IMG/VR virus record: IMGVR_UViG_3300047494_000043
Location: 1-46,477 of that record
Length of the DNA stretch: 46,477 nucleotides
Strand: one strand, 5' to 3'
Source of the DNA: a virus
Shown here: positions 1 through 8,873 of the stretch, one piece after another
Layout: each line of letters opens with the position of its first letter
Numbering within the stretch: the stretch's first letter is position 1
Notes under the pieces: model-generated
Database searches by the model: none
The model's input: the letters and a program-made list of their open reading frames with translations, nothing else
Told to the model about the DNA's origin: nothing
Program-made: the position numbers and the translations under genes

Positions 1-127
1 CTTCTCTTACCTCCAAGTTGGCAGTAAGTCCGGTAGGGAAGTTTGTAGCGAAGCGGTTTCTGGACGCAACGGAGGGATTTACAGCAGGGCTTGTTACTAC
101 TGGAGGTTCTACTAAAGGTGGAGTAGA
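1..127. repeat. Terminal direct repeat, left copy (circular join)
   Basis: Bases 1-127 are identical to bases 46351-46477. A reading frame (internal virion protein) continues seamlessly through the overlap, so this is the closure of one circle of 46,350 bp. The length of 127 matches a common assembler k-mer size, so an assembly overlap is more likely than a biological terminal repeat. Confidence 0.95.
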
Positions 128-1574
128 AGGAGCGATTGCTAATCCTATCGCTAGCCCGCTTATTGGCGGCGCTGCAAATCTTGGCGTTAAAGCTATTATT
201 AAAATCGCGTCTTCCCCATTGATTAAAAAGTGGACCGCTAACACGATTGCAATGGCGGGTAAACCATTCGCTGAGGACTTGACGCAATCAGCATTTAGCG
301 AGATGCAACCCCTTGAGTGGTGGTTAAAGCACGGTGAAGAGGCAGGGATTAAGGAGTATAAAGGCGCTCAACATGTTGGGCCTAATATGTTTATATTCCC
401 TAAAACCGAAACATCTGGATATTTTGTAAAAGATGGACAATCGTACTGGTATGGAGATGCTCAACAAAGACAATTGGTATTTAATCATCTGCATCAGGAT
501 CATCTGCAACTTCGTGTTACTGAAGATTTAATTACACATAAACTACATGAAGCGGAAAAGCAGGCTATTGATTCTATTGCAATGGCTAAATTTGGAAAGC
601 CCTTAGCAGATTTAGGCGAAGATGAAAAGATGCAGGTATTAGGGCATCGAATGAAGCTAATAGGTGAAGCCGCTGAAGAAGCTCCGGTTCATCTGCCAGA
701 ATTACACGCTGCGGAAGTACAGCATGATATTGGCGAGGCGCGTCAGACTCGTCCGTTAATGAATAATTTCATGTCCGAGCTGGAAAAACTAGGCGTTGAA
801 TTTCCTAGCGCGGTCGCTGAGAATGATACAAAAGCGATTGCAAAACAAACCGGGATTTCTAACACAAAAGGCGCTTCTAAAAAGATCGCCAAAGCAATAG
901 CAATCAAAGGCGAAAAAATTGATCCAGCTAGTTTTGCTTCGCACAATGTCAACACGAATGCGTACTTTCGGAACCCTCGTAACAGAACTCAAGTCGCAGA
1001 AGCAGTATCAGATCGTTCTAAAGCTGGGCTTAATAAATTTATCGACACGCTAAGAGCGGCGGATGGGTCTAAGATTCATTTTGAGGATCAGACCCATAGG
1101 ATGCTTTATCATCTTGGTAATAAGCCAGAACGAGCTATGAGCGATGCACTTATTTATAGATTGCAGCAAGTAAAAGGTTATGAAAACAAAAGCCCTAAAG
1201 AAATACGCGAAGAGGCTAATTGGCTTCATGTGCATCTTTATGATCTTGCTCGTAGTGGTCGCTTATATACTGAAGGGAATGTATTTCGTTCCACCAAACT
1301 GGGCGGGCCTATGAGTTGGACTAAGTGGCAGAAACCACTTAGTAGTGAAGGTGATCTTAATATGGTGCAGGCGACGCGCAAGGCGTTGAAGCAGCACCCA
1401 GAAGCGCTTAAGTCTTTCAACTCGCTTGTTCGTACTTTACAAAAAGCCGCTATCAAAACAAACACACCAGAAGAGTACCTTGCTGCTAAGAAGGTATTAC
1501 AAGAATCCACAACTACCGTACTAGGCCACGCATCCTCCAAGCGAGGTAATGCACATATGTTCGGGAAGGAATAA
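1..1574 (+). CDS. Large internal virion-type protein, 3' part (joins 45579-46350)
   Basis: This is the C-terminal two thirds of a protein of about 781 residues that begins at 45579 and crosses the circular join. Codons start at base 3. A TTG at 18 opens an apparent 518-residue frame, but it is internal to the longer protein. The sequence is largely helical, rich in Ala, Lys and Glu, with no signal peptide. I see no clear membrane segment apart from glycine/alanine-rich stretches such as that encoded at 100-210, which could be membrane-active. The gene ends 2 bp before the next large structural gene, and both lie after the tail adaptor genes. This is the usual place of ejected internal core proteins in podoviruses. 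I recognise no catalytic motif. Assignment is by position, size and composition only. Confidence 0.7.
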   Translation, partial: SLTSKLAVSPVGKFVAKRFLDATEGFTAGLVTTGGSTKGGVEGAIANPIASPLIGGAANLGVKAIIKIASSPLIKKWTANTIAMAGKPFAEDLTQSAFSEMQPLEWWLKHGEEAGIKEYKGAQHVGPNMFIFPKTETSGYFVKDGQSYWYGDAQQRQLVFNHLHQDHLQLRVTEDLITHKLHEAEKQAIDSIAMAKFGKPLADLGEDEKMQVLGHRMKLIGEAAEEAPVHLPELHAAEVQHDIGEARQTRPLMNNFMSELEKLGVEFPSAVAENDTKAIAKQTGISNTKGASKKIAKAIAIKGEKIDPASFASHNVNTNAYFRNPRNRTQVAEAVSDRSKAGLNKFIDTLRAADGSKIHFEDQTHRMLYHLGNKPERAMSDALIYRLQQVKGYENKSPKEIREEANWLHVHLYDLARSGRLYTEGNVFRSTKLGGPMSWTKWQKPLSSEGDLNMVQATRKALKQHPEALKSFNSLVRTLQKAAIKTNTPEEYLAAKKVLQESTTTVLGHASSKRGNAHMFGKE

Positions 1575-1576
1575 GT

Positions 1577-3388
1577 ATGGGCGGGTTTAGTAATACAATT
1601 GCAAATTTTGCGCGTGAGACGATTGAGAATACCGGGGCTAAACTTGCTACTAAGTTTGGTCCTGGTATTGCCGCATCAGCACATGATCTTAGCGAAAAAG
1701 TAGAGTCCGGGCTTTATCACGCGGTTTTTAAACCGGAAGCGGCTTTTAAAGATATTCCCGCTGCTAATAAGCTATGGGAAGCATATAAAGGCCCATATAA
1801 AGAGCTTGTGAATAAGCATACAGCGGAGGGGGTTTCTCTTGCTATCAAGACAGGCTCTAATCAACCGATTCATGAAATAGAATCCGAGGCGCGTAAAAAA
1901 GCCTCCGATGCAGTATTCGGCCCCAAGCATCAGGTAATACAAGGGGTTCTAAAACATGTCGAAAAGACAGTATCTAAGAACCGTGCTGATATTATTTCAG
2001 ATCATCTTAATATTCTTTTCAACGAAGCACCTATCAAGGGCGGTCCTAATGAGGGCAAGAGTTCGTTTGATGTAGATATGCGCGGGTCTAAGAAGAATCC
2101 TGATGCGGGATTTGCGGGGCCGACTTCTAAATATAGGGATTCTTCGGAATCGTTTATAGAGAAAACGGCTAAGGTTCATCAAGCGATTTTGGCTTACAAA
2201 GCCGCTATTCCGCATTTGGCGTCTAATCTTAATATTCTGATTAGTGACGGCTTCAGCACTTACGCTAAAGCTCTTGCTACTAATTTTGGTCCCGGACGTA
2301 AAGCTGCGGAGGCGATGGTGCTTTCGAGTAATGCATTAAGCGAAGTTTGGGTTAATGGATATAGAGAAAAGCAAGCGTTCGAGGCTGGGATTATTCACCA
2401 GTTCGCCCCCGGAAGTGTAGGTGAGTTTATACACCGGAATATGTATATTCCAGGTATGCAAAGAGTAAGATACGAAACGCTAATGATGTCAGCACACGCT
2501 TCTAAATTTGCTGCGGAACACGCAATCGAAGAATTAAAAGCAGGAAATACTAGATATGCACTACCAATGTTTAAAGAGCTTGGATTGGATCATAATAAAA
2601 TAGCAGCCCAAGGATATCAACTCGCTCCTGATGATATTCAAAAGGTTTATTATCACGGCACTGATACTCGAGCATTCCTTAGTCAAAAAGATAATCGTTC
2701 TATTATAAGCCAACGTAGCCCTATTTTTCGTATAGCTGGAGCATTTCATAACTACGTTGCTTCTCAATCAAAATTTCTTAGAGCGACTTTTAAAAGACAA
2801 TACGAGCAAGGAGATTTTGTTGGGATCGGTCGAAATATTGCATTGTTAAGTATGGCCTTCCCGGTACTTGGTGCGACTATCTACGAATCCGAGCGGCTAC
2901 TTAGTGGTAATGATTGGGACGATCCAGCGGGGCATTTAGAAAAACGAGTCGAAGCAACACCAGCAGGGATGGCGTATGATGCTGTTACTGGTAAGAATAA
3001 TGCTACTTCTGGAGCGCAGGCTGCTCTTGCTACTATTGAAAATTTATCTCATCTGGCGTCCTTTGGAGTAGCTACGGGGTATATTAGAGGAGCGACACGG
3101 TCGCACTTAGCTAATCAGATATTAGGTCCAGATGCAAATATGCTTGTCCAAGGGCTTGAAGACGTACAAAAAGCACTGCATACAAGCAATAAAAAACCCG
3201 ATGCGTGGAAACCGTTAGCTCGTGATATAATGAGCGACACTCCATCATTAGGACTTGGACAGATAGCAGCGCACCGATTGCTTCCTACTAAAACTGAAGA
3301 AGCACGAGGGAAGCCCAAAAAATTTAGGCGCTCTCGGCCTAAACCTGAGGATAATAATCCTTTCAATGCAACTGATTTTAAATATTAA
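1577..3388 (+). CDS. Large internal virion/structural protein
   Basis: The product is 603 residues and starts 2 bp after the preceding virion gene, so the two are translationally coupled. The N-terminal half is helical and Ala/Lys-rich. The middle contains hydrophobic stretches (for example around residues 420-440, encoded near 2830-2900) that could insert into a membrane. The C-terminus is basic with many Arg and Lys. I see no enzyme motif. With the two preceding genes (528 and 781 residues) it forms a trio like the internal core proteins that podoviruses eject into the host. A DarB-like or lytic transglycosylase role cannot be supported. Function is inferred from location and composition. 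Confidence 0.65.
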   Translation: MGGFSNTIANFARETIENTGAKLATKFGPGIAASAHDLSEKVESGLYHAVFKPEAAFKDIPAANKLWEAYKGPYKELVNKHTAEGVSLAIKTGSNQPIHEIESEARKKASDAVFGPKHQVIQGVLKHVEKTVSKNRADIISDHLNILFNEAPIKGGPNEGKSSFDVDMRGSKKNPDAGFAGPTSKYRDSSESFIEKTAKVHQAILAYKAAIPHLASNLNILISDGFSTYAKALATNFGPGRKAAEAMVLSSNALSEVWVNGYREKQAFEAGIIHQFAPGSVGEFIHRNMYIPGMQRVRYETLMMSAHASKFAAEHAIEELKAGNTRYALPMFKELGLDHNKIAAQGYQLAPDDIQKVYYHGTDTRAFLSQKDNRSIISQRSPIFRIAGAFHNYVASQSKFLRATFKRQYEQGDFVGIGRNIALLSMAFPVLGATIYESERLLSGNDWDDPAGHLEKRVEATPAGMAYDAVTGKNNATSGAQAALATIENLSHLASFGVATGYIRGATRSHLANQILGPDANMLVQGLEDVQKALHTSNKKPDAWKPLARDIMSDTPSLGLGQIAAHRLLPTKTEEARGKPKKFRRSRPKPEDNNPFNATDFKY

Positions 3389-3406
3389 AGTACAGGAGAA
3401 AAACAA

Positions 3407-3535
3407 ATGGCTGGTATGTCAGCAAATATGAGTCGTGATGAAGTGCGTTCTAAAATTAAAGCAGTTGAGTGCAATAACAACAATAGCGGTAGCAAAGCTC
3501 CCAAGCTCCCTATGAAAACAACCTCGAAGCAGTAA
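3407..3535 (+). CDS. Small hypothetical protein, 42 aa
   Basis: A strong ribosome-binding site (aggag) lies 8 bases before ATG 3407. The product is 42 residues, polar, with an Asn-rich stretch and a basic, lysine-rich end. It fills the gap between the last large virion gene and the ATP-grasp gene, on the same strand with tight spacing. I do not recognise it. Support is the Shine-Dalgarno site and the otherwise empty slot. Confidence 0.55.
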   Translation: MAGMSANMSRDEVRSKIKAVECNNNNSGSKAPKLPMKTTSKQ

Positions 3536-3547
3536 AGGATACGGATA

Positions 3548-4825
3548 ATGTCTTTGCGAATCGCACTTACTAGCTACACTGGCTACGGAGCACATTTCAT
3601 TCTTCGACTTCTCGCCGAAGGACACAAAGTTGACTATTACTTAACGGAGCCAGATTATGCTAATATTCTTGAAGGCATTATCCCGAGTCCTTATATCCAG
3701 GCTCGTGGGTCAAAAGGATACCCTAAATATTCGAAGTACGATCTATCAATATTTGACCTTACAGGCCGCGAGCGGTGTGCTGAGTATTCAGCAACGTGTT
3801 GCCCAACTATTGGTGACGGCGCGTTTAACTGCGCGGTTGAAGACGATCGCATGTTTGGACTTAACGCTATGGTCGAATGTGGGATTCAAGTACCCCCTTT
3901 TGAAAGATTCACGGATGTGGGACAAGCTAAAGTTTATATATCAAAATCGAAAAAGCGATACGTTTACAAACCGGACGGCGGACAGGAAAACGACACTGAT
4001 ACGACTTACGTATCTAGCTCTGATACAGACATGCTTGATAATATTGACAAGTTGTTTGCTAAAACTAAAGGCAGTCCCTTTGTCCTCCAGGAGTTTATTA
4101 AAGGAACTGAAGTATCTGTAGAGGGATGGTTTAATGGGGATGAGTTTTATCTTGTTAATGTGACGCTTGAAGAAAAAAAATTCATGAATGAAAATCATGG
4201 GCCTAATACTGGTTGTGCAGGGAATTTGGTATTTTATCTTCGTGAGTCTGCGGAACTATATAAGCAGGGACTTGAGAAAATGAAGCCGTATCTTCGTAGT
4301 GTTGGCTATACAGGGATGATTGATCTTAATACTATTGCCACTGATAACGGGCTTTATGGACTTGAGTGGACTCCGAGATTTGGGTACGATGCAAGTGCTA
4401 CGTTGATGCAGATGTACGGCGGTAATATGGGCGAAATGATGTTTAAAATCGCTACAGGCCAAGTACCGGACGAAAGCTGGCGCGGGGAGTTTGCTGCGGG
4501 AGTCCGAATTAGTATTCCGCCGTACCCTAGTGAAATTAAGGGCAAACATCCAGCAGGACTTCCGATTAAAGGTATCACGCCAGCGGATTATGCAAGCACT
4601 TATATGTATGATGTGATGCTTGATAAGGATAAGCAGCTTGTAAGTGCGGGGCACTCCGGTTTCATAGCCGTGCCGACTGGATACGGGCGTGAGATTGGAG
4701 ATGCTTGGGCTATGTGTAATGCACGGATTAAGGAGATGAAAATCCCTAATATGCAGATACGCACTGATATCGAGAAGACTACTACTAAACGGTATAACGA
4801 ACTTTCAAGAATGGGGTTGCTTTAA
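3548..4825 (+). CDS. ATP-grasp ligase-like enzyme, PurD-like fold
   Basis: The product is 425 residues, close to the usual length of glycinamide ribonucleotide synthetase (PurD). An N-terminal Rossmann-like region (residues 3-35) precedes the ATP-grasp domain. Landmarks are the lysine in KPDGG (141-145), QEFIKGTEVSVEG (181-193), HGPNTG (217-222, like GPNTGG of PurD), D259, and LEWTPRFG (272-279), which corresponds to the LEFNxRFGDPE metal/ATP site. The canonical Glu-x-Asn-x-Arg is Glu-x-Thr-x-Arg here, and the PurD N-terminal GGREHA motif is replaced by TGYGAH. The substrate is therefore probably not that of purine synthesis. ATP-grasp enzymes join a carboxylate to an amine or thiol using ATP. 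It lies between virion and fibre genes and overlaps the next gene by the A of TAATG. Fold assignment is fairly sure; substrate is unknown. Confidence 0.75.
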   Translation: MSLRIALTSYTGYGAHFILRLLAEGHKVDYYLTEPDYANILEGIIPSPYIQARGSKGYPKYSKYDLSIFDLTGRERCAEYSATCCPTIGDGAFNCAVEDDRMFGLNAMVECGIQVPPFERFTDVGQAKVYISKSKKRYVYKPDGGQENDTDTTYVSSSDTDMLDNIDKLFAKTKGSPFVLQEFIKGTEVSVEGWFNGDEFYLVNVTLEEKKFMNENHGPNTGCAGNLVFYLRESAELYKQGLEKMKPYLRSVGYTGMIDLNTIATDNGLYGLEWTPRFGYDASATLMQMYGGNMGEMMFKIATGQVPDESWRGEFAAGVRISIPPYPSEIKGKHPAGLPIKGITPADYASTYMYDVMLDKDKQLVSAGHSGFIAVPTGYGREIGDAWAMCNARIKEMKIPNMQIRTDIEKTTTKRYNELSRMGLL

Positions 4826-5199
4826 TGAAAATAACTTCAGCTACTATAGAGCACGGGATGCAACGGTATCCTACTGTTGGTGATTGGTGGTTTGAGAACG
4901 GTAATCTACTGGTGTTTGTATCCTCGATGCAGAATGAGGATTATGAATTTCTTGTAAGTATTCACGAGCAAATTGAAGCGTATTTGTGCCGTAAAAATAA
5001 CGTCAGCGAAGAAGAAGTAAGCGCGTTTGATATTAAATTTGAAGAAGGTCGAGTAGAAGGTAATGTGGATGAACCGGGTTGTCATCCACTAGCACCTTAT
5101 TTTCACGAACACGCAATCGCGACTAAAGTAGAACGACTCCTTGCAGAGTGCATGGGTGTTGATTGGGATGGGTACGATAAAGCCGTAAATAAATTATAA
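4825..5199 (+). CDS. Conserved phage protein with HExxE motif, possible metal-binding
   Basis: The product is 124 residues and overlaps the ATP-grasp stop codon (TAATG). It contains HEQIE at residues 47-51, then a conserved-looking acidic stretch ending PGCHPLAPYFHEH (about 84-96) with further histidines, and a VDWDGYD segment near the end. The HExxE plus downstream His/Glu pattern suggests a bound metal ion. I recall similar small proteins in unrelated phage genomes, without a known role. Coupling with the ATP-grasp gene suggests that they act together, for instance as an enzyme and a helper or hydrolase. This is inference. Confidence 0.7.
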   Translation: MKITSATIEHGMQRYPTVGDWWFENGNLLVFVSSMQNEDYEFLVSIHEQIEAYLCRKNNVSEEEVSAFDIKFEEGRVEGNVDEPGCHPLAPYFHEHAIATKVERLLAECMGVDWDGYDKAVNKL

Positions 5200-5208
5200 G
5201 GAGCTTAA

Positions 5209-5382
5209 ATGGTAGGCGAGAATTTAACTCTAGCGCAAAGACGTGGTGACGGAACTATGCAAGTATGGCAAGATGGGGAAAAATTTGGAATAGGCATTAG
5301 AAAAGAATTTGTTTCCATGTTTATATACAATACCGAAGCGGAAGCACAGGCTGTTATAGATGCTGCAAGCAATATAAAATAA
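5209..5382 (+). CDS. Small hypothetical protein, 57 aa
   Basis: ATG 5209 follows a good aaggag ribosome-binding site with short spacing, and the stop at 5380-5382 is followed directly by the next ribosome-binding site. The product is 57 residues, polar, with an alternating beta-strand-like start and a helical end (EAEAQAVIDAA). It is not recognised. It sits in the same tight operon as the ATP-grasp and fibre genes. Confidence 0.6.
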   Translation: MVGENLTLAQRRGDGTMQVWQDGEKFGIGIRKEFVSMFIYNTEAEAQAVIDAASNIK

Positions 5383-5391
5383 GGAGAAATA

Positions 5392-7119
5392 ATGTCAGGC
5401 GCATCTACAACTTTTACTTTAACTGTTTCGGATCTTAGTGGGCAGGTGTGGAAGAATGGGAGTATTACTTATCAATTCTTGCCTAATCCTACATACAGCG
5501 GTATTTATAACTGGGGCGGAACTCCTTTGCCGCTTAATTATAGATTTCCTACGACTATATCTTTAAATAGCTCGGGCTATGGTACTTTTACTGTCCCGTC
5601 TTCTACTGATATTGCTCCGGCAAATAGCGCATGGTCTATTACCGTAACCCCAAATGCGTCTTTTCCTAGTTTTGTATTTGCTATCCCTGCCGTTGGCACG
5701 ACGGAAGATATTAGTACTATAGTTAACGCTGCTATTAATATTGTAGGTATTGGAGGAGCGTATTTTCCACGGGCGTATAATGATAATGAAGTTAAAGTAA
5801 TTCCAGGACAAGGCGCGTATTATTACAATACAAGTACTAAAAGCACACGAGTATGGGATGGGTCTAGCTGGTCAGATTTAACTACTGCGTCAAATCTTGT
5901 ACTTACTGTACCTCTGACCACAACACCATATGGGAGTGGGTTTTCAGTAATTGCTAACAACGCGAGTCCTTCGGATATTTACAATACAATCTATACCGCT
6001 GGAAAACCATATGATGTTATTGTAGGGGCTATAGTAATTCCATCCACTGCTATACAATACCAAGTAGATGCAGTAGCAGGGTATGTCGAAAATCATTGCA
6101 CTGTTTCTAATGCGGTAGCGCTTTTTGGACAAGCTCTGCATAAAGTGACAGGAGGGTCTAGCTGGGGACAGGATGTTGTATTTGCAGATACGGCTACTAC
6201 CGCCGCAACAGTGGGATATGCACAAGAACTTGATACACAACCATTTGGACCTGCTTCAAGCTACCCGCAAGATTATTCTTTGATGGGATCTTTTAATTCT
6301 CTTTTCGCTCCGCAGGCAGGGCTGTTTGGTTCTGCATTCGTAGCAGCTAGAGGAGAAGTAGGCCAGTGGAAACTTGCGTTTAATTCTTTTGCAGGGGCTG
6401 CTTTTGTAGGTTTAAAACTTAGCTACCAAAGCGCTACTGTATTTCCTTCGGATAGTCAATATATTAACCTCGTAGCTAACGATGGCACTGCTGAGCAAAG
6501 TTCTATTATTCAAACTATTGCAACTACTAAAGGACTTAGATTAACTCCTCCTACAGGTGGAAATGTTGAAATAAACGGTGGTTCTCTTGTTGTAGTTACA
6601 GGAAATGGTTCTGTAACCGCACCGCTTATAAATGCAAGCAGTGTCGATCAGACTGCTTGCGGAATTACTAGCGGGGTTAGTTCTACTACTATTACCGGAA
6701 ATAAATTTGCATTTAAAAGTTATATTTTTGGATCTACAGCTGCACGATGGAGTGCTTCGTATTATTCAGAATACGGGGCATCTTACTATGGAATGTGGTT
6801 TGGAGCTAATGCGTCTGCGCCTAGTAGCGATGGGCAAATTATTCGGATGGACTCCATTAATAGCTCCGGAACAACTTTAAATGCTTTTTTACAACTCGAT
6901 CGGAATGGGGTTTTTAATTTAAGCGGTGCTCTTTCTTATAATTTTCAGGGGAGCGCTCCTATTACTACGAATAGTACTATTAATGCTTCGGGGTATTCTA
7001 TAACAGGAACACCGGGTATTAGTACTACTGTGGCATTAGCAAAACTAACAACATCCGGAACAAATGGTTCTCTTACATTTGCCGGCGGGCTTTTAATATC
7101 TAAAGTAGATCCAACATAG
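5392..7119 (+). CDS. Tail fibre / receptor-binding-type protein
   Basis: The product is 575 residues, rich in Ser, Thr, Gly, Ala and Asn with predicted beta structure, typical of phage fibres. The N-terminal ~90 residues (DLSGQVWKNGSITYQF and a following proline/glycine stretch) resemble the N-terminal domain of the next protein (DSDGTVWAGGSGTVVL), so the two share a duplicated beta-sandwich attachment or binding domain. Residues about 115-170 contain a repeat-like sequence ending VWDGSSWSDLT, often seen in fibre stalks. The ribosome-binding site is aaggag. No catalytic motif is seen. Its role is probably host recognition at the tail, which is inferred from composition and position at the end of the late operon. 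Confidence 0.7.
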   Translation: MSGASTTFTLTVSDLSGQVWKNGSITYQFLPNPTYSGIYNWGGTPLPLNYRFPTTISLNSSGYGTFTVPSSTDIAPANSAWSITVTPNASFPSFVFAIPAVGTTEDISTIVNAAINIVGIGGAYFPRAYNDNEVKVIPGQGAYYYNTSTKSTRVWDGSSWSDLTTASNLVLTVPLTTTPYGSGFSVIANNASPSDIYNTIYTAGKPYDVIVGAIVIPSTAIQYQVDAVAGYVENHCTVSNAVALFGQALHKVTGGSSWGQDVVFADTATTAATVGYAQELDTQPFGPASSYPQDYSLMGSFNSLFAPQAGLFGSAFVAARGEVGQWKLAFNSFAGAAFVGLKLSYQSATVFPSDSQYINLVANDGTAEQSSIIQTIATTKGLRLTPPTGGNVEINGGSLVVVTGNGSVTAPLINASSVDQTACGITSGVSSTTITGNKFAFKSYIFGSTAARWSASYYSEYGASYYGMWFGANASAPSSDGQIIRMDSINSSGTTLNAFLQLDRNGVFNLSGALSYNFQGSAPITTNSTINASGYSITGTPGISTTVALAKLTTSGTNGSLTFAGGLLISKVDPT

Positions 7120-7127
7120 GAGAAAGT

Positions 7128-8810
7128 ATGAACTGGAAGGGTATTATTGGAATGTTGTTGCTCGCCGCTTCTTCAATTGGATATGGGCAGGCGCTTTCTA
7201 CTAGCGCGACAATCACAGACAGTGATGGAACAGTATGGGCCGGGGGAAGTGGGACTGTTGTGCTTTACAGTCCTAGCGGCCCAGCAAATTATAACGGGAC
7301 GTCAATACCAACGGCGTCCCAGAACTTTGCTCTTGATTCTACTGGGTCGTTTAGTGGGCTTTCGTTATATAATACAAGCACGATGGCTCCTATTAGCGCA
7401 TCGTATACATGGACGTTGTGCTCTAAAACAAGTGCTCCGTGTTCTGTATTTAACGCTCCGGTTACTGGTACAAACCTTACTAACTCTCTTAGTGCTCTAG
7501 TAACAGCTCCGCGTTTTACTGCTGTATCTGGATCATTTGGATACTCAGATGTGGAGGTTAAAAATCCTGGAGTTGGTTCAACGTATTTTAACGTTCTTTC
7601 ATCTGTATATCGAGTTTTTAATGGAACAAATTGGGCTAACGGAGGAAGTAATTCTACGCCTTATATTGGTCTAATAGCCACTCGCGCTGAAATATCTACT
7701 CAATCTGTAGGTGGCGGCACCGCTACTTGGATTATGAATAGATCAAAGCACGTTGCAAGAGCGGTAATACCAGCAAATGGAATTAAAGTTGTTTGGGGTA
7801 ACTACTATGTAACTTCCAGTAATGTAGAAACTGGTATTGGAACGGCTACTTATAAAGTAGCTATTGAGTACCCTTTAGGTACTATTTTACCTTGCACATT
7901 TGGTGGAAATACTACTATATCTGTAGTTGCTTTAGCAGATGCTATTACAGACTACTGCGGTCCTGCGGTTCCTAACGGAGCTACTTTTTGGGTGCGCGCT
8001 TTGTACACTAATCCTAATGGTATTATGTTTAATAACTATCTAAGCGGACACTATTCTACAACAGATGAAGGAGTTGTTTTTGGAACCGGGACCCCTAATG
8101 ATCTTGTAAATAGTGGAACTGTCCCGACTGGGGTGGGAAGTTTAGCATTTCAACCGTATGCGATTATTGGTAGCACAACACGATCTGCTATTGCATTACT
8201 CGGAGATAGTCGGTGTGCTGCACAAGCGGATATTTCTACGGATTTTACTTCTGACGTAGGTGAAGAGGCACGTTTTATTGGACCTCTTTTTGGTTATACA
8301 AAAATATGCGTATCTTCAACTAATGCTGGGCAGATAACGGGAGTTAATGCCGGTAATTTTACCGCTCGACTTCGATTATTGACCTATGCTAGTCATAAAA
8401 TAGATGCGTTTGGTATTAATGATTTAGCTATAGGAACAAGCGCAAGTGCTTTAGCTGCCTCTCGAACACAGATAGCTTCGTATGGTGGGAATATTACTTT
8501 TGGCACTACTCTACCAAGCGAAACATCTTCTACAGATAATTGGGCTACGACAGGAAATCAAACTATTACTGTGAATGCGTCCGCATTTAATACTTTAGTT
8601 CGGGCAGGTATTTCCGGGGAAGTTAATTATATAGATTTCGAGAATGCGGTGGACCCATTAGGGATTAATAAATGGCCTGTTTCTAAAATAATCGGAGCCA
8701 CAACCGGCACAGCAAATTTTGCAACTGCTGATGGGATTCATGAAAATCAGTTTATGAATCAAATTATAGCGCAAATTTTAGGATATACTGCAAATTGGTT
8801 TACAAGGTAA
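7128..8810 (+). CDS. Fibre-like protein with signal peptide and SGNH/GDSL esterase domain
   Basis: The product is 560 residues. It begins with a classical secretion signal (MNWK, hydrophobic core, then a GYGQA-type cleavage site near residue 22), which is odd for a virion fibre. A beta domain related to the N-terminus of the upstream fibre follows (about 25-95). The C-terminal third carries the SGNH hydrolase blocks: LLGDSR (358-362, nucleophile Ser361), GIND (429-432) and DGIH (535-538, catalytic Asp and His). SGNH enzymes remove acetyl or other ester groups, often from surface polysaccharide. It is therefore a likely depolymerase or deacetylase that prepares the host surface, or a secreted enzyme. 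It is the last gene of the late arm and is followed by a strong terminator. Confidence 0.8.
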   Translation: MNWKGIIGMLLLAASSIGYGQALSTSATITDSDGTVWAGGSGTVVLYSPSGPANYNGTSIPTASQNFALDSTGSFSGLSLYNTSTMAPISASYTWTLCSKTSAPCSVFNAPVTGTNLTNSLSALVTAPRFTAVSGSFGYSDVEVKNPGVGSTYFNVLSSVYRVFNGTNWANGGSNSTPYIGLIATRAEISTQSVGGGTATWIMNRSKHVARAVIPANGIKVVWGNYYVTSSNVETGIGTATYKVAIEYPLGTILPCTFGGNTTISVVALADAITDYCGPAVPNGATFWVRALYTNPNGIMFNNYLSGHYSTTDEGVVFGTGTPNDLVNSGTVPTGVGSLAFQPYAIIGSTTRSAIALLGDSRCAAQADISTDFTSDVGEEARFIGPLFGYTKICVSSTNAGQITGVNAGNFTARLRLLTYASHKIDAFGINDLAIGTSASALAASRTQIASYGGNITFGTTLPSETSSTDNWATTGNQTITVNASAFNTLVRAGISGEVNYIDFENAVDPLGINKWPVSKIIGATTGTANFATADGIHENQFMNQIIAQILGYTANWFTR

Positions 8811-8831
8811 AAAGATAACATGAAAAATAAA

Positions 8832-8863
8832 AATGCCCACTAGATTAAGTTCTAGTGGGCATT
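8832..8863. terminator. Bidirectional rho-independent terminator between converging arms
   Basis: A perfect 13-bp stem (8832-8844 with 8851-8863) encloses a 6-base loop. An A-rich tract lies on its left and gcttttt on its right, so it ends transcription in both directions. It sits exactly between the last late gene (plus) and the last replication gene (minus). Confidence 0.95.
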
Positions 8864-8873
8864 GCTTTTTGTA

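Noticed and set aside
3548-4825. Naming the ATP-grasp protein PurD
   Set aside because: The N-terminal GGREHA motif and the Asn of the ExNxR metal site are changed, and no other purine gene is present. Only the fold is supported.
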